Program-made: the position numbers and the translations under genes
Assembly: GCF_902459555.1 (NCBI RefSeq)
Contig: NZ_CABPSM010000001.1
Span: forward strand, 620,001-684,000
From: Pandoraea horticolens
Lineage (GTDB): Bacteria > Pseudomonadota > Gammaproteobacteria > Burkholderiales > Burkholderiaceae
Reading direction: 5' to 3'
Length of the DNA: 64,000 nt
Notes under the pieces: generated by a model
Told to the model about the DNA's origin: nothing
Seen by the model: only the letters and a program-made list of their open reading frames with translations
The model's database searches: none
Shown here: positions 1 to 11,086 of the stretch, in pieces
Position numbering within the stretch: the stretch's first letter is position 1
How the letters are laid out: every line of letters starts with the position of its first letter

Positions 1-114
1 TCTTTGCACTCTTACGCCCCTATGCCCTTATGCCCTTTTACGCGGGATGGCAGTGGAGTTGGATCGAAGGCGGCGCCGAGCGGCAACCTGGTGCGATGCC
101 GCTCGCGGGGCGAA
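1..114. other. no gene seen at left edge
   Basis: This short stretch precedes the stop codon of the first minus-strand gene. It holds a pyrimidine-rich tract with near-repeats of ATGCCC, but I see no convincing start, ribosome binding site or terminator. Confidence 0.5.
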
Positions 115-774
115 TCAGACCAGCAAGTCCTCATAGAACGCGCCGAACGCACGCGTCGGGTGCGCGATCTGGATCTCCAGAATCCACAGGCCCCCGCTGG
201 GGGTGTCGGTCAGGTCGGCCAGTTTGCCTGCCTTGTAGATGGCGTGAGGGAAGTCGCTCACGCGGTGGCCTTTGATGTCGAGGTTGAGCACCCAGCCCAT
301 CGCCTCGGCTTGCTGCTTCGCGAACTCATACAGGGCCTGGCCGCTCACGCCGTGGGTGCGCCAGTGATCCTGCACGATGCCGAACAGGCGCTTCGCGTCG
401 TCGGCACAGCGTTGCATCTCGGGGTCGGTGCCGGTCGTGCGCGTAAAGCCGCAATCGCCCTCGTGTGCACCGAATACCACGCCGATGTCGACGAAGTAGA
501 TGTCGTCTTTGCCGAGCACCGGATCGTCGTCGCTGCGCTCACTGAACGTGCGCAAGGTGTTCTTGCCGAAGCGAATCAGTACCGGATGCCAGATGCGATC
601 CATGCCGAGCGTGTCGAGCAGCGCCTTGCTCGCGGCAATGGCTTCCGATTCGCGCATGCCGGGCCTGATGATCGCGGCGATCTTCTCGGTCGCTTCCCAC
701 GTAAGAGCCTGAGCGTGTTGCATGGCGGCGGCGCTGAACTTCGCCCCGACCGCTTCTCTTTGTGCCAACTCCAT
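115..774 (-). CDS. M24-family metallopeptidase-like protein (Xaa-Pro aminopeptidase fold)
   Basis: A 219-residue protein with the pita-bread (creatinase/aminopeptidase P) fold signature. The expected five metal ligands can be placed: D96 in VDIGVVFG, D107 in EGDCGFTR, a His at 170 or 177, E200 in ILEIQI and E215 in the C-terminal FYEDLLV. It is probably a cytoplasmic dinuclear-metal peptidase or a related C-N hydrolase; the substrate cannot be read. The frame extends upstream to a GTG at 846, but GGAGAG sits six bases before the ATG at 774, so I prefer that start. It lacks the creatinase N-terminal domain, so it is a short M24 form. It is divergent from the MocR-type regulator at 991, which could control it. 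Confidence 0.8.
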   Translation of the reverse strand: MELAQREAVGAKFSAAAMQHAQALTWEATEKIAAIIRPGMRESEAIAASKALLDTLGMDRIWHPVLIRFGKNTLRTFSERSDDDPVLGKDDIYFVDIGVVFGAHEGDCGFTRTTGTDPEMQRCADDAKRLFGIVQDHWRTHGVSGQALYEFAKQQAEAMGWVLNLDIKGHRVSDFPHAIYKAGKLADLTDTPSGGLWILEIQIAHPTRAFGAFYEDLLV

Positions 775-990
775 CGAATCTCTCCACTGATCTTCATGAC
801 TTTGAGGGACCACTTGTCGCGTTGCAGTCTGCGGCACAAGCGTCACGGCGATAAGAATACGGTCTGACTTGTATAATTCGAAGCGCCAATTATTGCATTG
901 TTGATTGGGCCACTTTGGGTTTGCCGTGTGGCGTCACATGCCTTTGCGAGCCCTTTTCCATCCCTGCGCCCCCTCCACATATCCACTGCC

Positions 991-2436
991 ATGCGCCGAC
1001 GACACCTCAGCCAATCGCTCGAATTGCCGCTTGCGGGCCGTCACGAGAAGGAGACGCGTCAGGCTTGGGTCTACCGCTGTGTGCGAGAACGCATCGTGGC
1101 GGGCGAGCTGCGGCGAGGCGACAGGTTGCCGTCCACGCGCACGCTGGCGGAGCGATGGGGAGTGTCGCGTGGCATCGTTACGCTGGCTTTCGAGCAATTG
1201 ACGCTCGAGGGCTATGTGGCGAGCCGCGTCGGCGCGGGCACGGAGGTCGTGGCGGATTTGACTACGGCGGCGACGTCATCTCGCGCCATGCCGGCCGCTG
1301 GGACGCCGATCGTGCCGTTACCCGAAAACGCCGCGTCGATTGCGCTCAAGACGGGCCGTTCGGTCGATGCCGCGTTGTTCTCTCTGTCTACGTGGCGCAA
1401 ACACATGAACCGCGCGCTGCGCGCCGTCACCCCGGAGTTGCTGACGGACACCGATCCTCGCGGCTATTTGCCGCTGCGAGAGAGTATCGCGCGATATGTG
1501 CGCATGACACGCGGCATTGCTTGCGACGCCGCCGAGATTGTCGTGACGACTGGCATCCGCCATGCGATCGATCTCGTCACCGACGTGCTGGCGGACGACA
1601 ACACGGCGTTCTATCTCGAAGACCCCGGATACAAGAATCTGGCGTCGCTGCTCAAAGTGCCGCCGCAGCGCTGCGTGAGCGTGCCGGTCGACGACGAAGG
1701 CTTTGTCGTGGCGGCCGCAGATCGTGCGGGGGCGGCTCGCCCGGGCATCGCCTACGTCACGCCCGCGCATCAGGCGCCGCTGGGTACCACCATGTCGATC
1801 AACCGGCGTATGCAACTGCTCGAATGGGCGGCGGCGCGCGACGTGTGGATCGTCGAGGATGACTACGACAGCGAGTTCAGCTACGGCAGCGCGCCATTGC
1901 CGGCGCTCAAGGCCATCGATACCCACGCCCGCGTGATTCATTGCAGCAGCTTCAACAAGTCGCTGTTCCCGTCGCTGCGCATCGGTTATCTGCTGGCACC
2001 TCCGGCGTTGCTCACCCGCATTGCCGCGCTTCGCTCGGCATCGGGGCGGGCCAACAGTCTCGTCGAGCAGATGGCATTGGCGAGCTATATCGATGCCGGC
2101 GATTTCGCGCGGCATTTGCGTGCTTCGCGCAGCGTCTATCTGCGCCGCCGCAATCTACTACTCGATGCGCTTCGCGCACGGATGACGACGCCCTGCCGCA
2201 TTACCGGCGAGCATGCAGGCTTTCACTTCTTGCTTTGGTTGCCCCTGCACGTCGACGAGGCGGCGCTTGTTGCGACGCTGCGTGGGCAGGGCGTATTCGT
2301 GGAAGGACTGGCGGAGTTCACCCGGTCGCAGGTTATCGCCCCGGGACTGGTGCTTGGCTACGCCGCGCTGGACGACGCACGGCTGCCGGCGATTGCGACG
2401 CGGATCGCCGACGCCATTGCGGCGGCGGCCGCGTGA
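991..2436 (+). CDS. MocR-family regulator: GntR winged helix fused to aminotransferase-like domain
   Basis: A 481-residue protein. Residues about 15-85 form a GntR-type winged helix (GDRLPSTRTLAERWGVSRG). The remainder is a fold-type I aminotransferase domain with the PLP-lysine motif SSFNKSLFPSLRIGY and the cofactor-contact segment EDDYDSEF. Family members (PdxR, GabR, TauR) bind PLP and a small amine or amino acid to regulate a neighbouring gene. The frame is open up to 898, but the ATG at 991 begins just before the HTH and gives a normal length. It is divergent from the M24 peptidase gene, the natural candidate target. The effector is unknown. Confidence 0.85.
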   Translation: MRRRHLSQSLELPLAGRHEKETRQAWVYRCVRERIVAGELRRGDRLPSTRTLAERWGVSRGIVTLAFEQLTLEGYVASRVGAGTEVVADLTTAATSSRAMPAAGTPIVPLPENAASIALKTGRSVDAALFSLSTWRKHMNRALRAVTPELLTDTDPRGYLPLRESIARYVRMTRGIACDAAEIVVTTGIRHAIDLVTDVLADDNTAFYLEDPGYKNLASLLKVPPQRCVSVPVDDEGFVVAAADRAGAARPGIAYVTPAHQAPLGTTMSINRRMQLLEWAAARDVWIVEDDYDSEFSYGSAPLPALKAIDTHARVIHCSSFNKSLFPSLRIGYLLAPPALLTRIAALRSASGRANSLVEQMALASYIDAGDFARHLRASRSVYLRRRNLLLDALRARMTTPCRITGEHAGFHFLLWLPLHVDEAALVATLRGQGVFVEGLAEFTRSQVIAPGLVLGYAALDDARLPAIATRIADAIAAAAA

Positions 2437-2455
2437 GTCCGCGTCGTTCCGGGTT

Positions 2456-3304
2456 TTACTCGGCGCGCTTGCGCAGTTCGAGCCGGATGACGAACCCGCC
2501 GGCCACCGCCGACATGAGGGCCAGCGCGTACCACGTCAGCAGATAGCTCATGTGGTTGTTCGGGAACTGCACGACGGTGAGTCCGCCCACAGGGTAGTCG
2601 CGTGCGGGGGCCTTGCCGGTGACGGCTTCGGCGTCGCCCCGGACGGCGTTGGCGCCAGCATCCGCACCCGGCTTGCCGTCGGCGTCGATGAAGTACGGCG
2701 CCACATCAGTTGCCGTCAGGCCGCGAGCGGCGGCAATGCCGGCGACGTCGCGCGAATACCAGAGGTTGTCCGCCGGTGCGTTCTTGCGCAGGAAGCCGCC
2801 GCCCGGCTCGGGCATGCGCAACAGACCTGTGACGGTGACTTCGCCCGCCGGGGCGGGCGGCACGGCTTCTTGCCAGCCGGGCGGCACGAAGCCTCGGTTG
2901 ACGAGCACTTCGCCGCCGTCAGGCGTGCGCAGCGGCGTGAGCACCCAATACCCGCCACCCAGATCGGTGACGGCTTGCACGAGCGTGTCTTTGTCGAACT
3001 GATACGCGCCGGTGAGCGAGACGTGACGATATTCGTCGTCGGCCGCGTTGACGGCGGCCCACTGCGAACGCACCGGGGCTGGGGCAGGCGGTGCATGCAC
3101 GCGGGAATTGACGCGCTCGATCAGATCGAGCTTCCAGGCGCGGCGCTGGAGTTGCCAGGTGCCGAGGGAGGCGAACACGGAGATCAATACCAGCGTGATG
3201 ACGCCGAGGACGACCAGCCGAAGGGGAGAGGGACGGGCGGGCGCGCCGGAAGCGCGCGGGGGACGCTGTGCGCCCCCCGAATCATGAAGTCGATTGCTGC
3301 TCAA
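2456..3304 (-). CDS. SURF1-family oxidase assembly protein
   Basis: A 282-residue membrane protein with one hydrophobic helix near each end (about 30-50 and 250-270) and a periplasmic loop. The family signatures GTWQLQRR, after the first helix, and LVNRGFVPPG, mid-protein, are present. SURF1 proteins help place heme a in heme-copper oxidases, and a quinol-oxidase-specific SURF1 is known in Paracoccus. Here it is the last gene of the cyo operon, 12 bases after cyoD, where E. coli has cyoE. The first usable codon is a TTG at 3304 without a clear ribosome binding site, so translation may be coupled to cyoD. Confidence 0.88.
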   Translation of the reverse strand: MSSNRLHDSGGAQRPPRASGAPARPSPLRLVVLGVITLVLISVFASLGTWQLQRRAWKLDLIERVNSRVHAPPAPAPVRSQWAAVNAADDEYRHVSLTGAYQFDKDTLVQAVTDLGGGYWVLTPLRTPDGGEVLVNRGFVPPGWQEAVPPAPAGEVTVTGLLRMPEPGGGFLRKNAPADNLWYSRDVAGIAAARGLTATDVAPYFIDADGKPGADAGANAVRGDAEAVTGKAPARDYPVGGLTVVQFPNNHMSYLLTWYALALMSAVAGGFVIRLELRKRAE

Positions 3305-3316
3305 GGGAAATGCCGT

Positions 3317-3712
3317 TCAAGGAAGGTTTTTCGTATCCTGCATCATACCCGGCATCATGTTCTGGTTCAGGTGATACATCACCCATAGCGAGCCCGACAG
3401 CGTGATTACCACCAGCACGATCGTGAAGATCAGCGACAACAGGTTCCAGCCGCCTTCGGACTTCCCGTTCATGTGCAGGAAGTAGATCATGTGCACGACG
3501 ATCTGTATCGCGCCCAGAAACAGAATCATGATGGCGGTGGTGCTCGATTTTTCGAACACACCGCCCATCACGAACCAGAACGGAATGGCGGTAAGCACGA
3601 CCGAGAGGATGAAGCCGGTCGTATAGCCGCGCAAGGTACTGTGCGGTCCCTCATCGTCATGTTCGTGGTCGTGATCGTCGGCATCGTGCAACGTCGAGTC
3701 GTGGGTGCTCAC
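3317..3712 (-). CDS. cyoD: cytochrome bo3 quinol oxidase subunit IV
   Basis: A 131-residue protein of the CyoD/COX4-prokaryotic family. A His/Asp-rich hydrophilic N-terminus is followed by three transmembrane helices, including the characteristic [13 protein letters not shown] segment. It is the small subunit that stabilises the quinol oxidase core in the inner membrane. I start it at a GTG (3712-3710) that overlaps the cyoC stop codon in the form GTGA. A longer upstream frame would run through cyoC and is not needed. Confidence 0.93.
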   Translation of the reverse strand: MSTHDSTLHDADDHDHEHDDEGPHSTLRGYTTGFILSVVLTAIPFWFVMGGVFEKSSTTAIMILFLGAIQIVVHMIYFLHMNGKSEGGWNLLSLIFTIVLVVITLSGSLWVMYHLNQNMMPGMMQDTKNLP

Positions 3713-4377
3713 GGCAACGCTCCCATCAGATAGACAAACGTGAAGACGCCGATCCACACGACGTCGAGAAAGTGCCAGAACATCGACAGGCACATCAGAC
3801 GGCGGCGGTTGGGCGCCGTGAGGCCGTGCTTGCCGACCTGCGCCATCAGGGTGATGAGCCAGATGATGCCGAACGTGACGTGCAGCCCGTGCGTGCTCAC
3901 CAGCGCGAAGAACGAGGACAGGAACGCGCTGCGCCACGGTCCGGCGCCCTCGTGAATGAAGGTCGCGAATTCATACAGTTCCAGCGAGAGAAACGCGGCG
4001 CCGAGCACGCCGGTGACGGCCAGCCAGCCGAGCACGGCGCTTTGGTGGCGCTTCTGCATCTCAAGCATCGCGAAACCGTAGGTGATCGACGAGAGCAGCA
4101 GGAAAGTCGTATTCACCGCCACGAGCGGCAGCTCGAACAGCTCCGCGCCGGTCGGCCCGCCCGCGTAGTTGCGCCCGAGCACGCCATACGCCGCAAACAG
4201 ACAGGCGAAGACGAGACAGTCGCTCATCAGATAAACCCAGAAGCCGAGCAAGGTCCCACCCGGCGGGTGGTAGTCGCTCGTCATCATGAACTTCAACTCG
4301 CCGTCGCGCGGCGGGCTTGGGGCTTGGGCTCCGAGCGGGGCGCCCCCTGGCGGGAAGGTAGCGGTCGTGTCAGACAT
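3709..4377 (-). CDS. cyoC: cytochrome bo3 quinol oxidase subunit III
   Basis: A 222-residue protein of the heme-copper oxidase subunit III family, with five transmembrane helices after a Pro-rich N-terminus. [23 protein letters not shown] and [10 protein letters not shown] match the family's conserved helices. It is part of the inner-membrane quinol oxidase encoded by this operon. The start overlaps the end of cyoB by eight bases, and the stop overlaps the cyoD start, indicating translational coupling. Confidence 0.95.
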   Translation of the reverse strand: MSDTTATFPPGGAPLGAQAPSPPRDGELKFMMTSDYHPPGGTLLGFWVYLMSDCLVFACLFAAYGVLGRNYAGGPTGAELFELPLVAVNTTFLLLSSITYGFAMLEMQKRHQSAVLGWLAVTGVLGAAFLSLELYEFATFIHEGAGPWRSAFLSSFFALVSTHGLHVTFGIIWLITLMAQVGKHGLTAPNRRRLMCLSMFWHFLDVVWIGVFTFVYLMGALP

Positions 4378-6361
4378 TCTGGGCGAGCAGTCGCGTGCGC
4401 GATGCCTCCGTGTGTTCGACCTGATCGGCCGGGATGTAGTACTCGCGGTGATAGTTGAACGTATGACCGATCGCGACCGCCAGCAGCGCCACGAACGCGA
4501 CGATCACCACCAGCCACATGTGCCAGATGAGCCCAAAGCCGCAGACCGTCGAGAGCCCCGCGAGGACGATGCCCGCGCCTGTGTTCTTCGGCATGTGAAT
4601 CGGGATGAAACCGGTCTCTGGACGCTTGAAGCCGTGCTGCTTCATCTGCCACCAGGCGTCGTTGTCATGAACGATCGGCGTGAAGGCGAAGTTGTAGGCC
4701 GGCGGCGGCGAGGACGTCGACCACTCCAGCGTGCGGCCATTCCACGGGTCGCCCGTGTTGTCGCGCAGTTGCTCGCGGCGCATGAAGCTCACCACGAGCT
4801 GGATGATGAAGCAGCCGATACCGATGGCGATGAGCAGGGCGCCCACGGCAGCGGTCTGGAACCAGATTTGCAGCGACATATCGTCGAAGTGGCTCACGCG
4901 GCGCGTCACGCCCATCAGACCGAGCAGATACAGTGGCATGAAGGCGACGTAGAAGCCGATGAACCAGAACCAGAACGAGCACTTGCCCCAGAACGGATCG
5001 AGACGATAACCGAAGGCCTTCGGAAACCAGTAGGTGATCGCGGCCATGACCCCGAAGATCACGCCGCCGATGATCACATTGTGGAAGTGCGCAATCAGAA
5101 ACAGGCCGTTATGCAGCGAGAAGTCCGCCGGCGGTACGGCGAGCAGCACGCCGGTCATGCCGCCGATGACGAACGTCACCATGAAGCCGACCGTCCAGAG
5201 CATCGGCACCTCGAAGTGGATACGCCCGCGATACATGGTGAACAGCCAGTTGAATATCTTCGCCCCGGTCGGTATCGAAATGATCATCGTGGTGATACCG
5301 AAGAACGAATTCACACTGGCGCCAGAGCCCATCGTGAAGAAGTGGTGCAGCCATACGAGGTACGACAGCACGGTAATCACGACCGTCGCATAGACCATCG
5401 ACGCGTAGCCGAACAGCCGCTTGCCGGAGAATGTGGCGACAACTTCGGAGAACACGCCGAACACCGGCAGCACGAGAATGTAGACCTCGGGGTGGCCCCA
5501 GATCCAGATCAGGTTCACGTACATCATGGCGTTGCCGCCGAGATCGTTCGTGAAGAAGTTGGTGCCCGCGTAGCGATCCAGCGCCAGCAGCACGAGCACG
5601 GCGGTCAGCACCGGGAACGCGGCCACGATCAGCACGTTCGTGCACAGCGAGGTCCATGTGAAGACCGGCATGCGCATCATCGACATGCCCGGCGCGCGCA
5701 TCTTCACAATGGTGACGAGCAGGTTGATCCCCGAGAGCAGGGTGCCGATCCCGGCGATCTGGAGTGCCCAAATGTAGTAATCGACCCCGACGTCCGGACT
5801 CTGCAGCACGCCTGACAAGGGCGGATACGCCAGCCAGCCGGTGCGGGCGAATTCGCCGACGAACAGCGACATCATCACGAGCACGGCACCGCTCGTCGTC
5901 ATCCAGAAGCTGAAATTGTTGAGAAACGGAAATGCTACGTCGCGTGCGCCGATTTGCAGCGGCACCACGAAGTTCATGAGGCCGGTCACGAGCGGCATCG
6001 CCACGAAGAAGATCATGATCACGCCGTGCGCGGTGAAGATCTGATCGTAGTGATGCGGTGGCAGATACCCCATGTTGTCGCCGAACGAGACCGCCTGTTG
6101 CAGACGCATCATCGCGGCGTCGGCAAAGCCGCGCAGCAACATGACGATGCCGAGGATCACGTACATGACGCCGATCTTCTTGTGATCGATGCTCGTGAAC
6201 CACTCGCGCCACAGATAGCCCCACAGTTTGAAGTACGTGATGGCGCCTAGTACGGCAATGCCGCCGATCGCCACGCCCGCAAACGTCGCGAGCAGGATCG
6301 GTTCGTGGTACGGGATCGCCTCGAGCGTGAGGCGGCCGAAGATCAGCTTGACGATGTCCAT
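4370..6361 (-). CDS. cyoB: cytochrome bo3 quinol oxidase subunit I
   Basis: A 663-residue catalytic subunit that carries the low-spin heme and the heme-CuB oxygen-reduction centre. Ligand motifs are visible: [10 protein letters not shown] (heme His), WGHPEVY (CuB His and cross-linked Tyr), WLHHFFTMG (two CuB His) and [12 protein letters not shown] (heme ligands). The length and the extra N- and C-terminal helices fit the quinol-oxidising CyoB class rather than aa3 CoxA. It couples ubiquinol oxidation to oxygen reduction and proton pumping. It is the second gene of the cyoABCD-SURF1 operon. Confidence 0.97.
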   Translation of the reverse strand: MDIVKLIFGRLTLEAIPYHEPILLATFAGVAIGGIAVLGAITYFKLWGYLWREWFTSIDHKKIGVMYVILGIVMLLRGFADAAMMRLQQAVSFGDNMGYLPPHHYDQIFTAHGVIMIFFVAMPLVTGLMNFVVPLQIGARDVAFPFLNNFSFWMTTSGAVLVMMSLFVGEFARTGWLAYPPLSGVLQSPDVGVDYYIWALQIAGIGTLLSGINLLVTIVKMRAPGMSMMRMPVFTWTSLCTNVLIVAAFPVLTAVLVLLALDRYAGTNFFTNDLGGNAMMYVNLIWIWGHPEVYILVLPVFGVFSEVVATFSGKRLFGYASMVYATVVITVLSYLVWLHHFFTMGSGASVNSFFGITTMIISIPTGAKIFNWLFTMYRGRIHFEVPMLWTVGFMVTFVIGGMTGVLLAVPPADFSLHNGLFLIAHFHNVIIGGVIFGVMAAITYWFPKAFGYRLDPFWGKCSFWFWFIGFYVAFMPLYLLGLMGVTRRVSHFDDMSLQIWFQTAAVGALLIAIGIGCFIIQLVVSFMRREQLRDNTGDPWNGRTLEWSTSSPPPAYNFAFTPIVHDNDAWWQMKQHGFKRPETGFIPIHMPKNTGAGIVLAGLSTVCGFGLIWHMWLVVIVAFVALLAVAIGHTFNYHREYYIPADQVEHTEASRTRLLAQNV

Positions 6362-6426
6362 AAGCGAGAGCCTGGAATCATTCGCGCGCGAGGCGCATCA
6401 TTGTCGGGGGTTGCGCGCGGTGTGCG

Positions 6427-7503
6427 TCACTGCGTGAGCCCCTCACCAGGGGCGCGCCGCACGCCGGAAGCGAACTGCACGGTGTTCTTCGCCGTGCACA
6501 TTGCATCGGCAAGCAATGCATCGGTTCTGCCTGCGGGCGCTCGGCTCGCGTGCTGGTGATTGGGCTGATCCATCATGTCCTTCAGACAAGGCTGCCCAGG
6601 TTGCACGCAGCGGTTCAGAATCGCATCGTAGAGATTGGGCGCCACGTCGCCGTAGTAATGCACGGGTACCCATTCGCTCGGCTTCTCGAGCGCCGCGTAC
6701 TTGTCGTGCGTGAGGTTGTCGCCCTTTGTCTTGACCTGCTGCACCCACGCATCGAAATCGTCTGCCGAGAGGCCGTGGAACTTGAAGCGCATGCCCGAGA
6801 AGCCTGCGCCGCTGTAGTTCGCTGAGAAACCGTCATAAATGCCGGGCTTGTTGATGATGGCGTGGAGCTTCGTCTCCATGCCTGGCATCGCATAGATCTG
6901 ACCCGCCAGTGCGGGCACGAAGAACGAGTTCATCATCGTGGTCGACGTGATCTCGAAGCGGAGCGGCCGGTCCACCGGCGCCGCCAGTTCGTTGACGGTC
7001 GCAATGCCTTGATCGGGATAGAAGAACAGCCACTTCCAGTCCATCGCGACCACTTGCACCGTGAGCGCTCGCGTATCGGGCGGGAGATCGCGTTTGGCGT
7101 CGATGCGCTCAAGCGGGCGGTACGGATCGAGCTTGTGCGTGCTCACCCAGGTGAGCGCCCCGAGCGCGATGATAATCAGCAGCGGCGCGGCCCAGATGAG
7201 CAGTTCGAGCAGCGTCGAGTGATCCCATTCGGGGGTGTAGACCGCGTTTTTGTTCGAGGCGCGGTAGCGCCACGCAAAGAGCAATGTCAGCACGATCACC
7301 GGAACGATGATCAGCAACATCAAGACGGTGGAGACGATGATGATGTCCCGCTGCCTTACCGCGAGATCGCCCGAAGGCGACATCAAGACGGTATTGCATC
7401 CGGACAGCAACGCGGCGGCGGGGAGTAAAAGTGCCCCGCGAAGGAACTTGGGGGAAGTCATGCTGCGATCGATGGAACCGTAGCCTTGGACCGGGTCCAT
7501 CAT
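6427..7503 (-). CDS. cyoA: cytochrome bo3 quinol oxidase subunit II (lipoprotein)
   Basis: About 358 residues. A lipoprotein signal ending in LLSGC is followed by two transmembrane helices and a periplasmic cupredoxin-like domain. The CuA ligands expected of cytochrome c oxidases are absent, as in quinol oxidases. The C-terminal part (KGDNLTHDKYAALEKPS) matches the CyoA C-terminal domain. I start at the ATG at 7503 because GGGGAG lies four to nine bases upstream; the frame extends slightly further, and an ATG at 7461 is also possible. It is the first gene of the operon, so the promoter should lie in 7504-7621, shared with the divergent MFS gene. Confidence 0.94.
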   Translation of the reverse strand: MMDPVQGYGSIDRSMTSPKFLRGALLLPAAALLSGCNTVLMSPSGDLAVRQRDIIIVSTVLMLLIIVPVIVLTLLFAWRYRASNKNAVYTPEWDHSTLLELLIWAAPLLIIIALGALTWVSTHKLDPYRPLERIDAKRDLPPDTRALTVQVVAMDWKWLFFYPDQGIATVNELAAPVDRPLRFEITSTTMMNSFFVPALAGQIYAMPGMETKLHAIINKPGIYDGFSANYSGAGFSGMRFKFHGLSADDFDAWVQQVKTKGDNLTHDKYAALEKPSEWVPVHYYGDVAPNLYDAILNRCVQPGQPCLKDMMDQPNHQHASRAPAGRTDALLADAMCTAKNTVQFASGVRRAPGEGLTQ

Positions 7504-7621
7504 GGACTCCCCACCCTGATGCAGCAATTGAGGGTAAACCCTATAGCGTCGATTCGCGATACCTGCGATGCTTTTCTGGCACGAGTGTCATGGTCATCCC
7601 GATCCGCAAGGGGGTCCGATA

Positions 7622-8956
7622 ATGTCAAGCAGTGCTCATCAACCGCCGACGCCGCCGGGCGTTACCGTCGCGACGACGGCGCACGATCACGGGAGCAAGT
7701 CCCGCATTGCGCCGGAGGAAATCGCGGTCGGGGTGGTCGTCGGCCGCACCTCCGAGTACTTCGACTTCTTTGTGTTCGGCATCGCCGCCGTGCTTGTCTT
7801 TCCCCACGTTTTCTTTCCATTTGCCGACGGTCTGCGCGGCCTGTTGTACGCGTTCACGATCTTCTCCTTCGCGTTTATCTCACGTCCCTTCGGCACCGCG
7901 CTGTTCATGACCGTGCAGCGCCGCTGGGGACGCAGTGTGAAGCTCACCGCGGCGCTGTTCGTGCTCGGCACGGCGACCGCCGGCATGGCGTTTCTGCCGG
8001 GCTATTCGGTGTTGGGCGAGCGCTCTATCTGGCTGCTCGCCTTCTTCCGTCTGGTGCAGGGCATCGGCTTTGGCGGCTCGTGGGACGGCTTGCCGTCGCT
8101 GCTCGCCATGAACGCCCCGCCGCAGCGGCGCGGGTGGTATTCGATGATGGGGCAGTTGGGCGCGCCGATTGGCTTCATCATCGCGGCGGGGCTGTTCCTG
8201 TTCCTGCACTGGAGCCTCGAGTCCGACGACTTCCTCTCGTGGGGCTGGCGTTATCCGTTCTATGTCGCTTTCGCCGTGAACGTGGTGGCGCTGTTCGCGC
8301 GGCTGCGTCTGGTGGTGACGCACGAATACACGGAGATGCTGGAAGAGGGTCAGCTGGAGCCGATCAGCACGCGGGAGATGGTGCGCTCGCAGGGCTATAA
8401 CATTTTTCTCGGTGCATTTGCGGCGCTGGCCAGCTATGCGCTCTTTCACCTGGTGACGGTATTTCCGCTGTCGTGGATTGCCTTGCAAAACACGCAGGAT
8501 CTGAACAGCGTGTTGATTGTGCAGCTATGCGGTGCGGCGATCGCCATCGTGTGCACGGTCATTTCCGGACGCATTGCCGACCGCATCGGCCGGCGCACCA
8601 CGCTGGGCCTGTTCGCCATCTTCATCGGGGTGTTCGCCCTCTTTGCGCCATTCCTGATGGGCGGTGGCTCGACACGGCAGGACATCTTCATTCTGGTCGG
8701 CTTCGCGCTGCTCGGGTTGTCGTACGGGCAGGCGGCCGGGACGGTGACCTCGAACTTCGAGCAACGCTTCCGCTACACGGGGGCGGCGCTGACAACCGAC
8801 TTCGCGTGGCTGTTCGGTGCGGCGTTCGCGCCGCTCGTGGCGCTGGGATTGTCGGCCGAGTTCGGGCTGATCGCCGTGAGTGCCTATTTGCTCTCGGGCA
8901 CGGTCTGCACGTTGCTGGCGTTGCGCATCAACAAAGCCTTCGAGACACGCGACTGA
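7622..8956 (+). CDS. MFS transporter of the metabolite:H+ symporter type
   Basis: A 444-residue protein with twelve predicted membrane helices and the family loop motif GRIADRIGRRTT between helices 8 and 9. The N-terminal IAVGVVVGRTSEYFDFFVFGIAAVLVF region resembles the MHS (citrate/alpha-ketoglutarate/proline) group, with the usual YD(F) replaced by YFDFF. The start at 7622 follows AAGGGGG; the frame is open a little further upstream. It is divergent from cyoA and ends at a strong terminator. The substrate is unknown; an organic acid is a reasonable guess. Confidence 0.85.
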   Translation: MSSSAHQPPTPPGVTVATTAHDHGSKSRIAPEEIAVGVVVGRTSEYFDFFVFGIAAVLVFPHVFFPFADGLRGLLYAFTIFSFAFISRPFGTALFMTVQRRWGRSVKLTAALFVLGTATAGMAFLPGYSVLGERSIWLLAFFRLVQGIGFGGSWDGLPSLLAMNAPPQRRGWYSMMGQLGAPIGFIIAAGLFLFLHWSLESDDFLSWGWRYPFYVAFAVNVVALFARLRLVVTHEYTEMLEEGQLEPISTREMVRSQGYNIFLGAFAALASYALFHLVTVFPLSWIALQNTQDLNSVLIVQLCGAAIAIVCTVISGRIADRIGRRTTLGLFAIFIGVFALFAPFLMGGGSTRQDIFILVGFALLGLSYGQAAGTVTSNFEQRFRYTGAALTTDFAWLFGAAFAPLVALGLSAEFGLIAVSAYLLSGTVCTLLALRINKAFETRD

Positions 8957-8982
8957 CACTGCGCGTCACATAGTTTCTGCCG

Positions 8983-9009
8983 ACGGCGCGACGAGTTCGC
9001 GCCGTTTTT
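8983..9009 (+). terminator. rho-independent terminator after the MFS gene
   Basis: A nine-base stem ACGGCGCGA / TCGCGCCGT with a five-base loop runs straight into five T residues. It lies between convergent genes (the MFS transporter and the LysR regulator). Confidence 0.85.
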
Positions 9010-9025
9010 GCGTTCAGAGGGGAAT

Positions 9026-9910
9026 TCACACGTCTTGCAGCATGCCGGCGATGGCGGCCGTGATGTTGTGCGTGCGCGAATCGTGTTCGCGATGAATCAT
9101 CCCGACCATGCGCAGCAAAGGTGGCTGTGCAATCGGAACGATGCGCAACAGCGGGTCGGATTGCCAGTCGCCGCGATGCAGCAGCGGCAGAACGGACACA
9201 CCGACGTTCTTGCGCACGAGTGCGGCAATCGTCTCGATGGAGTTCAGCTCGAGGTACTCGGACACACCGAGCTTTGCCGCGCGCAACGCCTGCTCGACCA
9301 CCATGCCGGTGCGAACGCGCCGGTCGAAGCGCAAAAACGCGTGTTCGTCGAGAATGCGCTGCGGGTCGGTCTCGCGGGGTTCCGTCTCGATCACGTCGCG
9401 ATTCACAATCATGACCATCGGCTCGGCGTAAAGCGGCGTCCATACCAGTCCATCGGCACGGGCATCGTCGGCGCGTGCGACCACGGCGGCGATATCGACT
9501 TCGCCTTGTTCGACGAGTTCGGTGAGTTCGTCCGAGCGTGCCGACGTGAGCCGCACGTCAAGCCGGGGGTGTGCCGTCTTCAGATCTGCGACCACGAGCG
9601 ACAACGCGCCGATGACCGACACCACTGCGCCGATGGTGACCGGGCCTTGCATGGCATCGATGGGGGTAGCGGTCAGTTCGGCCGTAAGTGCCAGAATCTG
9701 CTCCACCCTGGGAAACAGGTCGCGCCCCTGACGCGTGAGCGTGATCTGCCGCCCGCGTCGATCGAACAACCGCTGGCCGATGGCGTCTTCGAGCCCACGC
9801 ATTTGCAGGCTGACCGCAGCCTGGGTCAGCGCGGCACGCTCGGCCGCCGCCGCGAACGACCCGGTTTGCGCCACCAGCCGGAACGTCTTCAACATCCGCA
9901 ATGTCAGCAT
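9026..9910 (-). CDS. LysR-family transcriptional regulator
   Basis: A 294-residue LysR protein. The N-terminal helix-turn-helix spans about residues 1-60 (MLKTFRLVAQTGSFAAAAERAALTQ, here in part), followed by the periplasmic-binding-protein-like effector domain. It is transcribed divergently from the peptide ABC importer operon that begins at 9989, the usual arrangement for a LysR protein controlling its neighbour. A perfect 16-base palindrome lies between them. The effector is unknown; a peptide or gamma-glutamyl compound would fit. Confidence 0.9.
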   Translation of the reverse strand: MLTLRMLKTFRLVAQTGSFAAAAERAALTQAAVSLQMRGLEDAIGQRLFDRRGRQITLTRQGRDLFPRVEQILALTAELTATPIDAMQGPVTIGAVVSVIGALSLVVADLKTAHPRLDVRLTSARSDELTELVEQGEVDIAAVVARADDARADGLVWTPLYAEPMVMIVNRDVIETEPRETDPQRILDEHAFLRFDRRVRTGMVVEQALRAAKLGVSEYLELNSIETIAALVRKNVGVSVLPLLHRGDWQSDPLLRIVPIAQPPLLRMVGMIHREHDSRTHNITAAIAGMLQDV

Positions 9911-9942
9911 TTGGTAGTTAAGAATAATTTAAGCATGAAAAA

Positions 9943-9958
9943 GAAATATTAATATTTC
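9943..9958. promoter_or_regulatory. palindrome in divergent LysR/ABC promoter region
   Basis: GAAATATTAATATTTC is a perfect 16-base palindrome in an AT-rich island. It lies 33 bases from the LysR start and 31 bases from the ABC operon start. Its position suits a LysR operator or divergent promoter elements. The assignment is inference. Confidence 0.45.
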
Positions 9959-9988
9959 CTTTGGTCGCGTGGGAGACATAATCGTGTC

Positions 9989-11082
<1,094 letters not shown>

Positions 11083-11086
<4 letters not shown>

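Noticed and set aside
4286-5815. A 509-codon plus-strand open frame opposite cyoB and cyoC
   Set aside because: Extremely His/Glu/Arg-rich with no fold signature; a shadow of the membrane-protein genes.
7531-7542. AGGGTAAACCCT as an operator between cyoA and the MFS gene
   Set aside because: Only five-base arms, without extension or repetition, so chance occurrence is likely.
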